This document shows, in pieces, positions 1 through 8,324 of a DNA stretch of 64,000 nucleotides. The notes under the pieces were generated by a model. It worked only from the letters and a program-made list of their open reading frames with translations. It made no database searches and was not told the DNA's origin. Positions within the stretch are counted from its first letter, which is position 1, and every line of letters starts with the position of its first letter. The DNA lies in assembly GCA_051011115.1 (NCBI GenBank), contig JBPCUN010000142.1, positions 12,153 through 76,152 on the forward strand. Reading direction: 5' to 3'. The stretch comes from Profundicola sp051011115. GTDB lineage: Bacteria; Bacteroidota; Bacteroidia; Flavobacteriales; Weeksellaceae. The position numbers and the translations under genes were made by a program.

Positions 1-695
1 ATAATACGGTTTGGGTTTACACGATGCCTGTATTAAGTCTGGTGGAGCTGGCTATTAAGAAAGGCTTGATACGTGATAATCCGTTTCAGGATTACGAAAT
101 CAATATGGAAGAAACCGACAGGGGTTATATTCTTAAAGAAGACGTAGAAAAGCTGATGATGTGCGTACCATCGCACACACGGTATGAACTTGTAAAAGAC
201 CTTTTCATTTTCAGTTGTTTTACTGGACTTGCTTATGCGGATATAAAAAAACTGACAAGGAACAACATTCAATCTTTCTTTGACGGTCATCAGTGGATTA
301 TCAGCAGAAGAAAGAAATCAGATATTGCGTCCAATGTTCGATTAATGGAAATCCCTAAACGCATCATTGAGAAATATCAAGGTACGACAAGGAATGAATT
401 TATCTTCCCGGTTCCGACCAATGTAACCTGCAATACTCACGTAGGTAAATTGATTGTCGAAGCGGAAATCATTACGGAGCAAAAGGTAACTTTTCACACG
501 GCAAGGCATACTTTCGGAACAATGTTTTTGACCGAGGGCGTACCTCTTGAAAGCCTTAGCAAAATGATGGGACATAAAAACATTTCCACTACACAGATTT
601 ATGCTAAAATCACAAGCCAAAAAATAAGTAAGGATATGGATTTAGTTGCCCCAAAATTTCAGGCTATGGAAGAAGCATTTTTAGCAGCAATCTGA
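1..695 (+). CDS. Tyrosine recombinase (ICE integrase), C-terminal part
   Basis: This is the catalytic half of a phage-type tyrosine recombinase, which would cut and rejoin the element's att sites. The reading frame is open to the left edge, so the N-terminal DNA-binding part lies outside the window; the first ATG (24) is internal. The end carries the family's H-x-x-R box (HTARH, near base 500), the GH of MGHKNISTT and the nucleophilic Tyr in QIYAKI. The segment FTGLAYADIKKL lies where the first catalytic Arg normally sits and has no Arg. IntDOT-type integrases are known to lack that Arg. It stands alone and is followed by a strong terminator. The att site is not visible. Family assignment is firm. 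Confidence 0.93.
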   Translation, partial: NTVWVYTMPVLSLVELAIKKGLIRDNPFQDYEINMEETDRGYILKEDVEKLMMCVPSHTRYELVKDLFIFSCFTGLAYADIKKLTRNNIQSFFDGHQWIISRRKKSDIASNVRLMEIPKRIIEKYQGTTRNEFIFPVPTNVTCNTHVGKLIVEAEIITEQKVTFHTARHTFGTMFLTEGVPLESLSKMMGHKNISTTQIYAKITSQKISKDMDLVAPKFQAMEEAFLAAI

Positions 696-717
696 TTAAC
701 TATTATTACTCCACAAC

Positions 718-747
718 AGAGCAGAACTTAACGGTTCTGCTTTTTTT
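718..747 (+). terminator. Rho-independent terminator after the integrase
   Basis: A stem gcagaac/gttctgc with a 6-base loop is followed directly by seven T, 23 bases after the integrase stop. Confidence 0.85.
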
Positions 748-1233
748 GTGCCTATACTTTTCGTGTAGGCAAAGCACATTTACTTTCCTCTACTCAATCC
801 AACACTGTAAAAGAGCTTATTACCTACTTCCGAAATAGAAAATTGAAAAACGAAATCCCCATCTATCACGCCCTGCTATTCCGTTTTTCAAATCTCAATT
901 ACAGGCTATCATAGCCTGGTCATTAATACCATAAAATTTAGAACAGAATATTTCCACAATCAACCGGTAAAAAGGCAGCTAAGTTATAGCGGGCAGCCAC
1001 CGCACACACCCACCAATAAAAAAATGAATGAACGGTTTCCCCCTAAAGGAACCCCCATTAAATCATTTTTTTTCTTGGTTTTCGCTGTTTCCCGCTTGGA
1101 TTATCTGCTTTCTTTTTTCCGGTTTTTCTTTTGGAAAAAATTATGCGAAGCGAAGCGGAGCAAACCACAACAGGAAGCAGGAAACGAGAAAAGCGAACGT
1201 AACAAAATGTAAAACTTTTAAAACAAGACGATT
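748..1233. other. Non-coding stretch between integrase and ssb
   Basis: About 490 bases without a convincing gene. Two overlapping frames near 1024-1237 have low-complexity translations (Phe/Trp-rich, then Lys/Arg-rich) and no family resemblance. The stretch presumably holds the promoter of the ssb-PRTRC operon, but no clear TAnnTTTG box was found. Confidence 0.5.
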
Positions 1234-1626
1234 ATGAACATCACAGGAAGACTGACAAGGGATGCGGAAGTACGCACAACGTCAAACGAAAAACAGGTAG
1301 TAAACTTTTCAGTAGCGACCAACGACAGCTACCGTAACAAGCAGGGCGAACGAGTAGAGCAAACAACCTACTTCGATTGTGCCTATTGGATTTCTGCAAA
1401 GGTGGCAAGGCTACTGACCAAAGGCACTTTGGTAGAACTCACAGGACGAGTAAGTACAAGGGCGTGGGTAAGCAAAGACGGAGAAGCAAGAGCAGGTCTG
1501 AATTTCCATACCTCAAACATCAAACTGCACGGAGGTAGCAGGAGAACCGAAACCACACAGGCTACTGCACAAGACGATAATAACAAGGTTACAGCACAGG
1601 GAACAGATGACGACCTCCCATTTTAA
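1234..1626 (+). CDS. ssb: Single-stranded DNA-binding protein (SSB)
   Basis: A 130-residue SSB that would coat single-stranded DNA, for example the strand taken in during conjugation. It starts with the typical OB-fold strand (MNITGRLTRDAEVR), carries the core VVNFSVATND and FDCAYWISAK..LLTKGTLVELTGRV, and ends in the acidic tip DDDLPF, through which SSBs recruit partner proteins. It is shorter than chromosomal SSBs (usually 150-180 residues), mainly in the linker, as is common for plasmid and ICE copies. First gene of a plus-strand operon leading into the PRTRC genes. Confidence 0.95.
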   Translation: MNITGRLTRDAEVRTTSNEKQVVNFSVATNDSYRNKQGERVEQTTYFDCAYWISAKVARLLTKGTLVELTGRVSTRAWVSKDGEARAGLNFHTSNIKLHGGSRRTETTQATAQDDNNKVTAQGTDDDLPF

Positions 1627-1670
1627 CAACGAGTATTCAATCATTTTTTAACATCAAAATTTTAAGCATT

Positions 1671-2744
1671 ATGGCACATAATATCAATTTCAACGAAAGA
1701 ACAGGACGTTATTCATTTTTCAGCGTTCAGCAAAAGGCGTGGCACGGTTTAGGACAAATCGTGGAGCAATACCCAACGAGTGAAGAAGCTATCAGACACG
1801 CAGGATTAGATTACGAAGTCGTAAAATCCCCACTATTTACCAAAGGTTCGGGCATTATCGAAACCTCCAACGGCATAGAGATAGGTAGTAGCGAATTGGC
1901 AGTACCTAACTATTTCGCCAACATACGCACCGATAACAATGCAGTATTGGGCGTAGTTGGTAAGGATTACCATATCGTACAAAACCGTGAAGCCTTTAAT
2001 TTCTTTGATGCTATTGTAGGCGGTGGCGAGGGTATTCTCTATGAAACCGCAGGAGCATTGGGAAATGGGGAACGTATTTTTATCACAGCCAAATTGCCCG
2101 ACTATATCCGTGTAGGGAATGGCGATGATGTAACGGAAAAGTACATTTTCCTAACCACTTCGCACGATGGTAGCGGAAGTATCACAGCCGCATTTACTCC
2201 TATCCGTATCGTTTGCCAAAACACGCTGAACGCTTCGTTACGCAGTATGACCAATGTAGTTCGTATCAAACACACATCGGGAGCAAAAGGACGTATCGAG
2301 AATGCTCACAAGATTATGGGATTGGCGAATACTTTGAGTAACCAATTGGAGGGCATTTTCAACAATTGGGCAAAAGTAAAGGTAACAGACCGAGAAGTAA
2401 GAAAGTTAATCCAATTGGCACTTTGTCCGAACAAGGAAACCCTTGATTTAATTAAAAAAGGTGCGGAAGATGAAATTTCCACCGTGTTTAAAAATACCGT
2501 TGAGGATGCTTTTGCCTATGCGATGATAAGCGACACACAGCAAATGGACACCACCAAAGGCACATTGTTCGGAGCGTACAATGCTGTTACAGGCTACTAT
2601 CAGAACGTAAGAAATTATAAGAACGATGAAGCCAAGTTACAGAGCATTGTATTGGGTGGTACTGCCCAACTCAAATCACAGAAAGCATTTGAATTGTGTA
2701 GTGGTTTTGCTTTGAACGGTGCAGAAATCCTAAACCTTAATTAA
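1671..2744 (+). CDS. DUF932 (phage/plasmid-like) protein
   Basis: A 357-residue protein of the DUF932 family, found on phages, plasmids and ICEs, with unknown biochemical role. Recognisable points are the N-terminal AWHGLGQIVEQYPTSEEAI, the central YFANIRTDNNAVLGVVGKDYHIVQN and TAAFTPIRIVCQNTLNASLR. No signal peptide or membrane segment. Lies 44 bases after ssb in the same operon. Family members often sit beside SSB and recombination genes, so a role in DNA entry or repair is plausible but inferred. Confidence 0.85.
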   Translation: MAHNINFNERTGRYSFFSVQQKAWHGLGQIVEQYPTSEEAIRHAGLDYEVVKSPLFTKGSGIIETSNGIEIGSSELAVPNYFANIRTDNNAVLGVVGKDYHIVQNREAFNFFDAIVGGGEGILYETAGALGNGERIFITAKLPDYIRVGNGDDVTEKYIFLTTSHDGSGSITAAFTPIRIVCQNTLNASLRSMTNVVRIKHTSGAKGRIENAHKIMGLANTLSNQLEGIFNNWAKVKVTDREVRKLIQLALCPNKETLDLIKKGAEDEISTVFKNTVEDAFAYAMISDTQQMDTTKGTLFGAYNAVTGYYQNVRNYKNDEAKLQSIVLGGTAQLKSQKAFELCSGFALNGAEILNLN

Positions 2745-2752
2745 TTAACAAC

Positions 2753-2780
2753 AGGCTACCGCCTTAATCGGTGGTAGCCT
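2753..2780 (+). other. Intercistronic hairpin
   Basis: Perfect 11-base stem (aggctaccgcc / ggtggtagcct) with a 6-base loop, between the DUF932 gene and the next gene. There is no T-run after it, so it is more likely an mRNA-stability or partial attenuation element than a full terminator. Confidence 0.5.
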
Positions 2781-2795
2781 ATCAAAATATTCATT

Positions 2796-3272
2796 ATGGC
2801 AAATTGGTGCAGTAATACGGTTGTATTCGAGGGAACTCCCGAAGCAATCACAGCGATACAGGAACTTTTTCAATCAATGAAAGAAAAGGAAGAAAAAACC
2901 GAGCAAGGGCAATTTCCCGAATTTATGGAAGATACCAACGGTGGGTATTTCTTCAATATCTATTGGCACGAGGGCGATGAAGGACAATTTCAATATGAAA
3001 CAAAGTGGTCGCCAAATATTGAAGTGTTGCAGGGAATAGCAAGCCTCTATAAAGTGAATTTCGTACAGGACTATGAGGAAATGGGAAACCTTGTTTACGG
3101 CAGAGCAACTTATCGGGACGGCATACTCAGCGATATATTTTTGGGCGATGATGATTTTGAAGCCTACGAACAGAATGAAGAAACAGACCTCTACCACTTT
3201 GAGGGAGAAGAGTACGAAAGCGATTATGAGATATTGGAAACTCTTTTGGAACGCAAAATTGTAACACTATGA
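2796..3272 (+). CDS. Api92-like / DUF1281-type small protein
   Basis: A 158-residue acidic cytosolic protein. Its opening MANWCSNTVVFEGTPEAI and the later FFNIYWHEGDEGQF and ALYKVNF-like region (ASLYKVNFVQDYEEMGNLVYG) resemble the ferredoxin-like fold of the Api92/DUF1281 family on phages and mobile elements. Function unknown. Its stop overlaps the next start as ATGA, indicating translational coupling. Confidence 0.6.
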   Translation: MANWCSNTVVFEGTPEAITAIQELFQSMKEKEEKTEQGQFPEFMEDTNGGYFFNIYWHEGDEGQFQYETKWSPNIEVLQGIASLYKVNFVQDYEEMGNLVYGRATYRDGILSDIFLGDDDFEAYEQNEETDLYHFEGEEYESDYEILETLLERKIVTL

Positions 3273-3463
3273 AAGTAACGGATTTGAACGGTTACGAAAT
3301 TGAAGTAACCGACCTAAAAGAAGCTATCCGTATTGCCAAGCGAAATACAGGATATAGCCACGAGGACAAAAGTTTTTCAGACTTCGATAAAAGGCAAAAT
3401 GCCTATTGGACAGATATACACAAGAAATTGACAGCAATCAAAGAACAGTTAAACAACAATTAA
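3269..3463 (+). CDS. Small hypothetical protein
   Basis: A 64-residue charged protein (MKVTDLNGYEIEVTDLKEAI..), predicted as a short beta hairpin followed by helices. No family recognised. It overlaps the upstream gene by the ATGA tetranucleotide and is followed 12 bases later by the PRTRC E gene, so it belongs to this operon. Confidence 0.65.
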   Translation: MKVTDLNGYEIEVTDLKEAIRIAKRNTGYSHEDKSFSDFDKRQNAYWTDIHKKLTAIKEQLNNN

Positions 3464-3475
3464 AATTTAAGAACG

Positions 3476-4078
3476 ATGAACACAAATTTTTTCAATCAGA
3501 TACAGCAGTTGGACTTTACAGGCAATTTACAACTGACGATAACCAAAGGAGCAGAAAGCAATCTAATCGTATCGGTATTGCTCCATAACGAACAATGCGG
3601 AGATAGTGCGAAAAACCTTATTCCCCCATTGACATTTAACGCCACACCCCAAGAGTTTGACGAGGGATTTTTTGAGCAAATAACCACACCTGTACAAAAG
3701 GTATCGGGTTTAATGGTGGATATGGAGAAATTCCAAAAGCAACTTGATGAAGCCAAAGCACAATCGGCAATCGAGAAAGCAAAAGCCGAAAAAGAGAAAA
3801 AGGAACAGGAAGCCAAAGACAAGAAGTTCAAACAGGCTATGGACAAGGTGGACGAGTTGGAGAAAGAGGGCAAGTTCCGTGAAGCGTGGATGAAAGTTCC
3901 CGATTTAACGGAGTTTCCCGAAAAAGCGGACGAGATACGCAAACGCAAAACCTCATTATCCGACAAGTTTGCAACACCGAGCCTTTTCGGAACAACGGAA
4001 GAAACAGCACCTGAACAGCCACAGGTGGCAGAAGTTACTGCCGATTATCCTATTGATGAAGCGGACGAGGAAGAATAA
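3476..4078 (+). CDS. PRTRC system protein E
   Basis: A 200-residue protein matching PRTRC protein E. The N-terminal 70 residues (FFNQIQQLDFTGNLQLTITK.. NLIPPLTFNATPQEFDEGFF) are the family core. A Lys/Glu/Ala-rich coiled-coil follows at about 85-130 (EKAKAEKEKKEQEAKDKK), then an acidic tail. The role in the PRTRC (ParB-related, ThiF-related cassette) system is unknown. First PRTRC gene here, followed by C, a possible F, B and ThiF. Confidence 0.8.
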   Translation: MNTNFFNQIQQLDFTGNLQLTITKGAESNLIVSVLLHNEQCGDSAKNLIPPLTFNATPQEFDEGFFEQITTPVQKVSGLMVDMEKFQKQLDEAKAQSAIEKAKAEKEKKEQEAKDKKFKQAMDKVDELEKEGKFREAWMKVPDLTEFPEKADEIRKRKTSLSDKFATPSLFGTTEETAPEQPQVAEVTADYPIDEADEEE

Positions 4079-4105
4079 AAGTGTTAACCCCAAAATTAGA
4101 AAGTT

Positions 4106-4324
4106 ATGTTATTAGCAACGCAATTAGAACGAGTTTTTATACTCAAAGATAAAGGACAGGACATCAGACTGACCGACCCAGAGCCACGTTGGAGTGTGGA
4201 AGCGGTGATGAATTATTACGCCAATATGTACCCCATTTTGACGACTGCAAAAGCATCAGCACCGCAGATAAAAGACGATGCAATCGAGTACAAATTTGAG
4301 AGCGTAATGGGTACGAAAGGTTGA
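4106..4324 (+). CDS. PRTRC system protein C (prokaryotic ubiquitin-like)
   Basis: A 72-residue protein matching PRTRC protein C, which I recall as a member of the Prok_Ub (ubiquitin-like beta-grasp) group. Visible points are LERVFILKDKGQDIRLTDPEPRW, the SVEAVMNYYANMYPILTTA helix and a last strand ending in a terminal glycine (VMGTKG). The C-terminal Gly is what an E1 enzyme would adenylate in a ubiquitin-like modifier. It lies in one operon with an E2-like gene (5505) and an E1-like ThiF gene (6227). The conjugation role is inferred from family and context. Confidence 0.8.
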   Translation: MLLATQLERVFILKDKGQDIRLTDPEPRWSVEAVMNYYANMYPILTTAKASAPQIKDDAIEYKFESVMGTKG

Positions 4325-4341
4325 ACCAAAATTTTAAAACG

Positions 4342-5508
4342 ATGAATTATGCAACGCAACATCATATCGGGAGTTATCAGCATACCCGAACAGAAAAGAC
4401 AACAGCAGCTACACCGACAGTTGGGCGAGTTCGCAAATTGGCTACAAAGACCAAAGGACGCAAGCCAAGTGCAAAAAGACAAGCAGAAATCCGTACCAAT
4501 AGCAATGCTACCAATGGTCTTTTAAAGTGTACGTTTCTGCCTAAACTGAAAACAGCACAATCCGTACAGGCTTGTCAGAAAACGGAGAGGGATTTTTACA
4601 AGTCCCTTTCCCGACTTGCCAAGCATTACAGCATTGAGCCAATGCAGACCAAAGATTTTGAGTTTCCCTACAATATAACATTGTCTATGTGGGATATGGA
4701 AACCAAAGTAAAACGTACCAATATCAATTGGGATAGTTTTAAATTGGTACAGGATAGTAAGAAAACCTACTTCACAAGTGAGGAACGATACAATACAGAT
4801 ACAACCTTGTATTATGTTCCTATTGCACCACTCTTTAAAATGCTCAAAGACCCGAAGCGTAAAAAGACCGCACAGCTACTTATATCGGTATGCAGTTATC
4901 TGTATCATATTGCCGATGTGCCGTATTACAGGCAGGAAGACAGCTATTTGTATTGGTTGTATGAAACGCACAAAGATTGGGTAGAACAGGATGATGAAAC
5001 AGACGAAACCGAAACGTATAAAAGTGAGTTGAGAAATGCCGAATATATTGGCGACAATATAGAACAAAAGCTATTTAACCGTATCAATTTAAAGGTATTT
5101 GAACAGCGTTTGAGCCGATTTAAAAGCCTTGATACATTCGACAGGGAATGTTGGCAGGTAGCTTGTAATGCGTTTGCCCTTTGTACTGAATATCCGAACG
5201 CAAGCATTTTCAGAAACGCACCATTGCCCGAACAAGACCCATATAATGATGATTACGAAACCGAAGCAATCGGAATGGAAAAGTATATCTCATTTGTCGC
5301 AGATACAAAAGGTTGGTTATATGAAAGTATGGCAGACAGCATCAATAACGAGTTTAACGAATACGGAGCAATGCAGGAACCGACCATTTGCAAATCCTTT
5401 GACGGAAGTAAAATAAAGACAAATAACCTTGATTTTGAAAACCGCCTGTTTGCCCTATTGGACGACCTCTGTACCCTATTGTATGACTATAAAACAACAG
5501 AAAAATGA
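4342..5508 (+). CDS. PRTRC-associated protein, possibly protein F
   Basis: A 388-residue soluble protein between PRTRC C and B, the place where PRTRC F can occur. The N-terminal 60 residues are basic (TKGRKPSAKRQ), the rest is acidic and helical (MLKDPKRKKTAQLLISVCSYLYHIADVPYY). I do not recognise a catalytic motif. The ATG at 4342 is preferred over the in-frame TTG at 4321, which overlaps the stop of protein C. The end overlaps PRTRC B by ATGA. The F assignment rests mostly on position. Confidence 0.6.
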   Translation: MNYATQHHIGSYQHTRTEKTTAATPTVGRVRKLATKTKGRKPSAKRQAEIRTNSNATNGLLKCTFLPKLKTAQSVQACQKTERDFYKSLSRLAKHYSIEPMQTKDFEFPYNITLSMWDMETKVKRTNINWDSFKLVQDSKKTYFTSEERYNTDTTLYYVPIAPLFKMLKDPKRKKTAQLLISVCSYLYHIADVPYYRQEDSYLYWLYETHKDWVEQDDETDETETYKSELRNAEYIGDNIEQKLFNRINLKVFEQRLSRFKSLDTFDRECWQVACNAFALCTEYPNASIFRNAPLPEQDPYNDDYETEAIGMEKYISFVADTKGWLYESMADSINNEFNEYGAMQEPTICKSFDGSKIKTNNLDFENRLFALLDDLCTLLYDYKTTEK

Positions 5509-6227
5509 ACACCGTAAACGACTTAACCCAAGATTTCGGCACATTATACTATCCTAAATCCGCTTTGGTTTTCTATGAAACCAAAGGAATTGAAACCGAT
5601 ATGTATGTGGAGCATTTCGATATGGACAGCAACGGAACGCCTATCAACGCTCATCCATTGACTGTAAGGGAAGCCAATGTATTGGCAAAGGCTTTACAGA
5701 CCGAAGACGAAAAGAGCAACGCCTTTTTAAAATCAAAGGGAATTTTGCCGACCAATATTCTGCACATCAATCCGAATGCTGAAAAAGGTACAGTACTTTG
5801 GTACACCAAATCAAAGCAAAGGCAACTGTATTTTGTGGAAAGTTTGGGCATACCCAATGGCAAGGCACAAGTACCCCCAATGCTTTGGTTAGCGAGCAAA
5901 AGCAGTCTTACGGTATTTGCTTTGGCAAACGACAGAAGACCAACCGAGAAAACGCCATTGCATTACGCACCTTTCTTCAATATCTACGAAAAAGGGAATG
6001 TATGTATGGGTACGGTAAGTATTGACATTAAAAATTCGGCTTCGGTTGAGGAATTTATACAGGCGTGGGAACATTATTTTTTCAATTCCTATTTCAGCCA
6101 TTCATTATGTGAAAACTTGACGAAAAAAAACATTGTAAACCTTTGGAAAGACCTTATTGGCACAGATAAACCCTTTCCGAAAGAAGCATTAAAAAAGAAT
6201 AACAAAACCCTTAAAAATCTATTGTGA
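5505..6227 (+). CDS. PRTRC system protein B (E2-like)
   Basis: A 240-residue PRTRC protein B. As far as I recall, the family belongs to the prokaryotic E2 family D group. The C-terminal half carries the characteristic stretch LHYAPFFNIYEKGNVCMGTV with Cys167 where an E2 would carry its thioester cysteine, then a helix with the Trp-Glu-His-Tyr-Phe-Phe-Asn series. An E2-like protein would accept the modifier from the E1 (ThiF, next gene) and pass it to a target. The start overlaps the upstream stop (ATGA) and the stop overlaps the ThiF start (TGATG). Enzymatic activity is inferred. Confidence 0.82.
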   Translation: MNTVNDLTQDFGTLYYPKSALVFYETKGIETDMYVEHFDMDSNGTPINAHPLTVREANVLAKALQTEDEKSNAFLKSKGILPTNILHINPNAEKGTVLWYTKSKQRQLYFVESLGIPNGKAQVPPMLWLASKSSLTVFALANDRRPTEKTPLHYAPFFNIYEKGNVCMGTVSIDIKNSASVEEFIQAWEHYFFNSYFSHSLCENLTKKNIVNLWKDLIGTDKPFPKEALKKNNKTLKNLL

Positions 6228-7033
6228 TGAATACAGCAAAAACAGCAATCCATTTTACGGATAATTATCTGCTCAATCCCACCAATCCGATTTCGGTAAA
6301 CCTTATCGGAGCAGGTGGTACAGGGTCAAAAGTATTGACCGCCTTAATGGAAATAAACGAAAGTTTGATTGCGTTGGGACACGCAGGGTTACAAGTCCGC
6401 CTTTGGGATGATGATATTATCACAAGTGCCAATTTGGGCAGACAACGTTTTGCAGAAAGTGAAACAGGATTATACAAATCCGTTGCTTTAATCAATCGTT
6501 GCAACCGCTGGGCAGGAACAAATTGGAAAGCCGAAACGGTAAAATTTGAAAAGGACAATTTTGGAAGACCTCCCGAAAAAGCAAGGGCAACCATTACCAT
6601 TACTTGTGTGGATAATGTACAGGCGAGGTTTGGCGTTGCTGAAATTCTTAAAGAAACAAGCTACCGCAGACACTATCAAGATGAGCCAAAATATTGGTTG
6701 GATTTTGGCAACAGCCAGTATACAGGACAAGTATTACTATCTACCATCGGAGAGATAAAGCAACCCAATTCAGAGAAATACCAAACGGTGGCAAGCCTGC
6801 CATTTGTTACCGATGAATTTGGCGAATTACTGAAGCAATCCGAACAAGAGGACAACACTCCAAGTTGCTCACTTGCCGAAGCATTGGAACACCAGGACTT
6901 GTTTATCAATTCCTCATTAACCCAAATGGGTTGTTCTTTGCTGTGGAACTTATTTCGCAGGGGAATGACCGAATACAAAGGATTTTTTCACAATCTGAAA
7001 GATTTCCGCACCCACCCCATAAAAGTCGCCTGA
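6227..7033 (+). CDS. PRTRC system ThiF family protein (E1-like)
   Basis: A 268-residue ThiF/E1-like adenylating enzyme. It has the nucleotide-binding loop GAGGTGS (about 28-34), the Asp run of LWDDDII, the LGRQRF arginines, a Lys in GLYKSV and CVDN (about 127-130), all positions that bind ATP and the modifier tail in E1 enzymes. A Cys in PSCSLAEA (about 214) is a candidate acceptor cysteine. The ATG at 6227 is preferred over the GTG at 6224. It closes the operon: a hairpin follows 16 bases later. A likely partner is the Ub-like PRTRC C. Confidence 0.9.
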   Translation: MNTAKTAIHFTDNYLLNPTNPISVNLIGAGGTGSKVLTALMEINESLIALGHAGLQVRLWDDDIITSANLGRQRFAESETGLYKSVALINRCNRWAGTNWKAETVKFEKDNFGRPPEKARATITITCVDNVQARFGVAEILKETSYRRHYQDEPKYWLDFGNSQYTGQVLLSTIGEIKQPNSEKYQTVASLPFVTDEFGELLKQSEQEDNTPSCSLAEALEHQDLFINSSLTQMGCSLLWNLFRRGMTEYKGFFHNLKDFRTHPIKVA

Positions 7034-7049
7034 CCCGAAAAGTCGGGCG

Positions 7050-7092
7050 GCAAAAAGACAGATCCTCCCGATGGTCGGGGCAGTCTTTTTGC
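7050..7092 (+). terminator. Hairpin ending the ssb-PRTRC operon
   Basis: A stem gcaaaaagac / gtctttttgc with a smaller inner stem (cccga / tcggg). The T-run lies in the descending arm. Placed directly after the ThiF stop. Confidence 0.6.
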
Positions 7093-7356
7093 ATTAAACA
7101 GGTGCAACCCCTTTGTCAAAATGCACCGCTCCGCACATTCCCTTTCCTTACATTTTACCAAACAAGTTGCGAGTTTTTGCGTGGGATATTCAGTATCCCA
7201 ATGATTGGTTTTGATAATGACTTCTTTTCTTTTCACACGGCGACCAAAGAAAAGAAGCAAAAGAACGTCGTTTTATTACCATTGGATTTTGTCCTAATGC
7301 TTGTCAAAGAAAAGTTATATTCAGTAATTTTGTGGCTAATTGATAAGGTCAAGCAA
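7093..7356. other. Non-coding stretch before acetyltransferase
   Basis: No convincing gene. A long open frame entering from 6865 runs through here only by chance. One small perfect hairpin (tgggatattcagtatccca, near 7182-7200) is visible. Confidence 0.5.
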
Positions 7357-7878
7357 ATGGAAACAATACAAATAAAAGGAATAACATTAAATGATATTGA
7401 GCAACTGCAACAAATAGGCAGACAGACTTTCTATGAAACTTTTTCGGCAGGAAACACCGAAGAAAATATGACCAATTATTTAAATGAGGAATTTTCCATA
7501 GAAAAATTAACGATTGAATTAAGCGACAAAAATGCTGAATTTTATTTTGCAACACTTGACAATATGGTAATCGGTTATCTGAAACTCAATTTCGGGCAAT
7601 CACAAACAGAATTGCAGGACGACACCGCACTTGAAATTGAACGTATTTATGTTTTAAAAGAATTTCACGGTAAAAAAGTGGGACAAATTCTATACGACAA
7701 AGCCATTGAAATTGCCAATCAGAAAAATGCCAACTACGTTTGGTTAGGTGTTTGGGAAGAAAACCCCAGAGCAATCAGTTTTTATAAGAAAAACGGCTTC
7801 GTTGAATTTGATAAACACATTTTTAAATTGGGCGATGACGAGCAGACAGATATAATGATGAAGCTGAAATTAGCTTAA
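7357..7878 (+). CDS. GNAT family N-acetyltransferase (copy 1)
   Basis: A 173-residue acetyltransferase using acetyl-CoA. The core shows the strand IGYLKLNFGQSQT, the acetyl-CoA loop region ALEIERIYVLKEFHGKKVGQ (the Q/R-x-x-G-x-G box in the relaxed form HGKKVG) and the C-terminal NPRAISFYKKNGFVEFD. Substrate unknown. The start METIQIKG is chosen because the paralogue at 37369 aligns from this point; upstream in-frame codons are non-homologous. Its stop overlaps the stop of the convergent receiver gene (TTAA, 7875-7878). About three quarters of its residues match the second copy. Confidence 0.85.
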   Translation: METIQIKGITLNDIEQLQQIGRQTFYETFSAGNTEENMTNYLNEEFSIEKLTIELSDKNAEFYFATLDNMVIGYLKLNFGQSQTELQDDTALEIERIYVLKEFHGKKVGQILYDKAIEIANQKNANYVWLGVWEENPRAISFYKKNGFVEFDKHIFKLGDDEQTDIMMKLKLA

Positions 7879-8324
7879 TTACTGTCAAAATATTCTTGTG
7901 CAATATCAGCTACTCCCATACTAAAATATCTTCCGCCATTGATAACAGTTTCAATCGCTTTTTTAAAATCGTCCGCATCGCTTCCAATGAGCAGATAACC
8001 GCCAAAACTTATTTCCAAAAGAGGTTTTACGGCTTTTTCTGCATCAATATCACTGTGAGCAATCAATTTTATGGTTGGATATTGTGTTCTCAATTCTTGA
8101 AGCTGTGCCAGCACATTCTTGTCGTAAAAATCAAGGTCAATAATACAAACTGAGGGAAGTTCTTTTAATGAAGATAATTGAGATAGTCCGTCTTTAATCT
8201 GTTCCGAGCGGTGCAGGATCTCAAATCCTAATTTAGTAAGGTCATTGCAGATGATATCTACAATTGGGCTTTTATCGTTGATAAAGGCGAGGGTAATTTT
8301 TTGTTGTTTTGTACCAGTTTCCAT
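7875..8324 (-). CDS. Degenerate response-regulator receiver protein
   Basis: A 149-residue single receiver domain without an output domain. The phospho-acceptor region is SVCIIDLDFYD and the Ser of IAHSD fits the switch position. However, the usual Asp-Asp pair reads Asn-Asp (FINDKSP) and the conserved Lys of GYLLK is an Ile (GGYLLIG). Phosphorylation chemistry may be impaired. The start METGTKQQ (8324) is chosen because homology starts there; a longer frame reaches 8375. It may act as a protein-interaction switch for the element's regulators; that is inference. Confidence 0.75.
   Translation of the reverse strand: METGTKQQKITLAFINDKSPIVDIICNDLTKLGFEILHRSEQIKDGLSQLSSLKELPSVCIIDLDFYDKNVLAQLQELRTQYPTIKLIAHSDIDAEKAVKPLLEISFGGYLLIGSDADDFKKAIETVINGGRYFSMGVADIAQEYFDSN

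Noticed and set aside
1024..1237. Two small overlapping frames before ssb
   Set aside because: Low complexity and mutually overlapping; most likely non-coding leader.
6865..7356. Long N-terminal extension (164 residues) of the acetyltransferase frame
   Set aside because: It overlaps the ThiF gene and a terminator, and the paralogue at 37369 aligns only from 7357.
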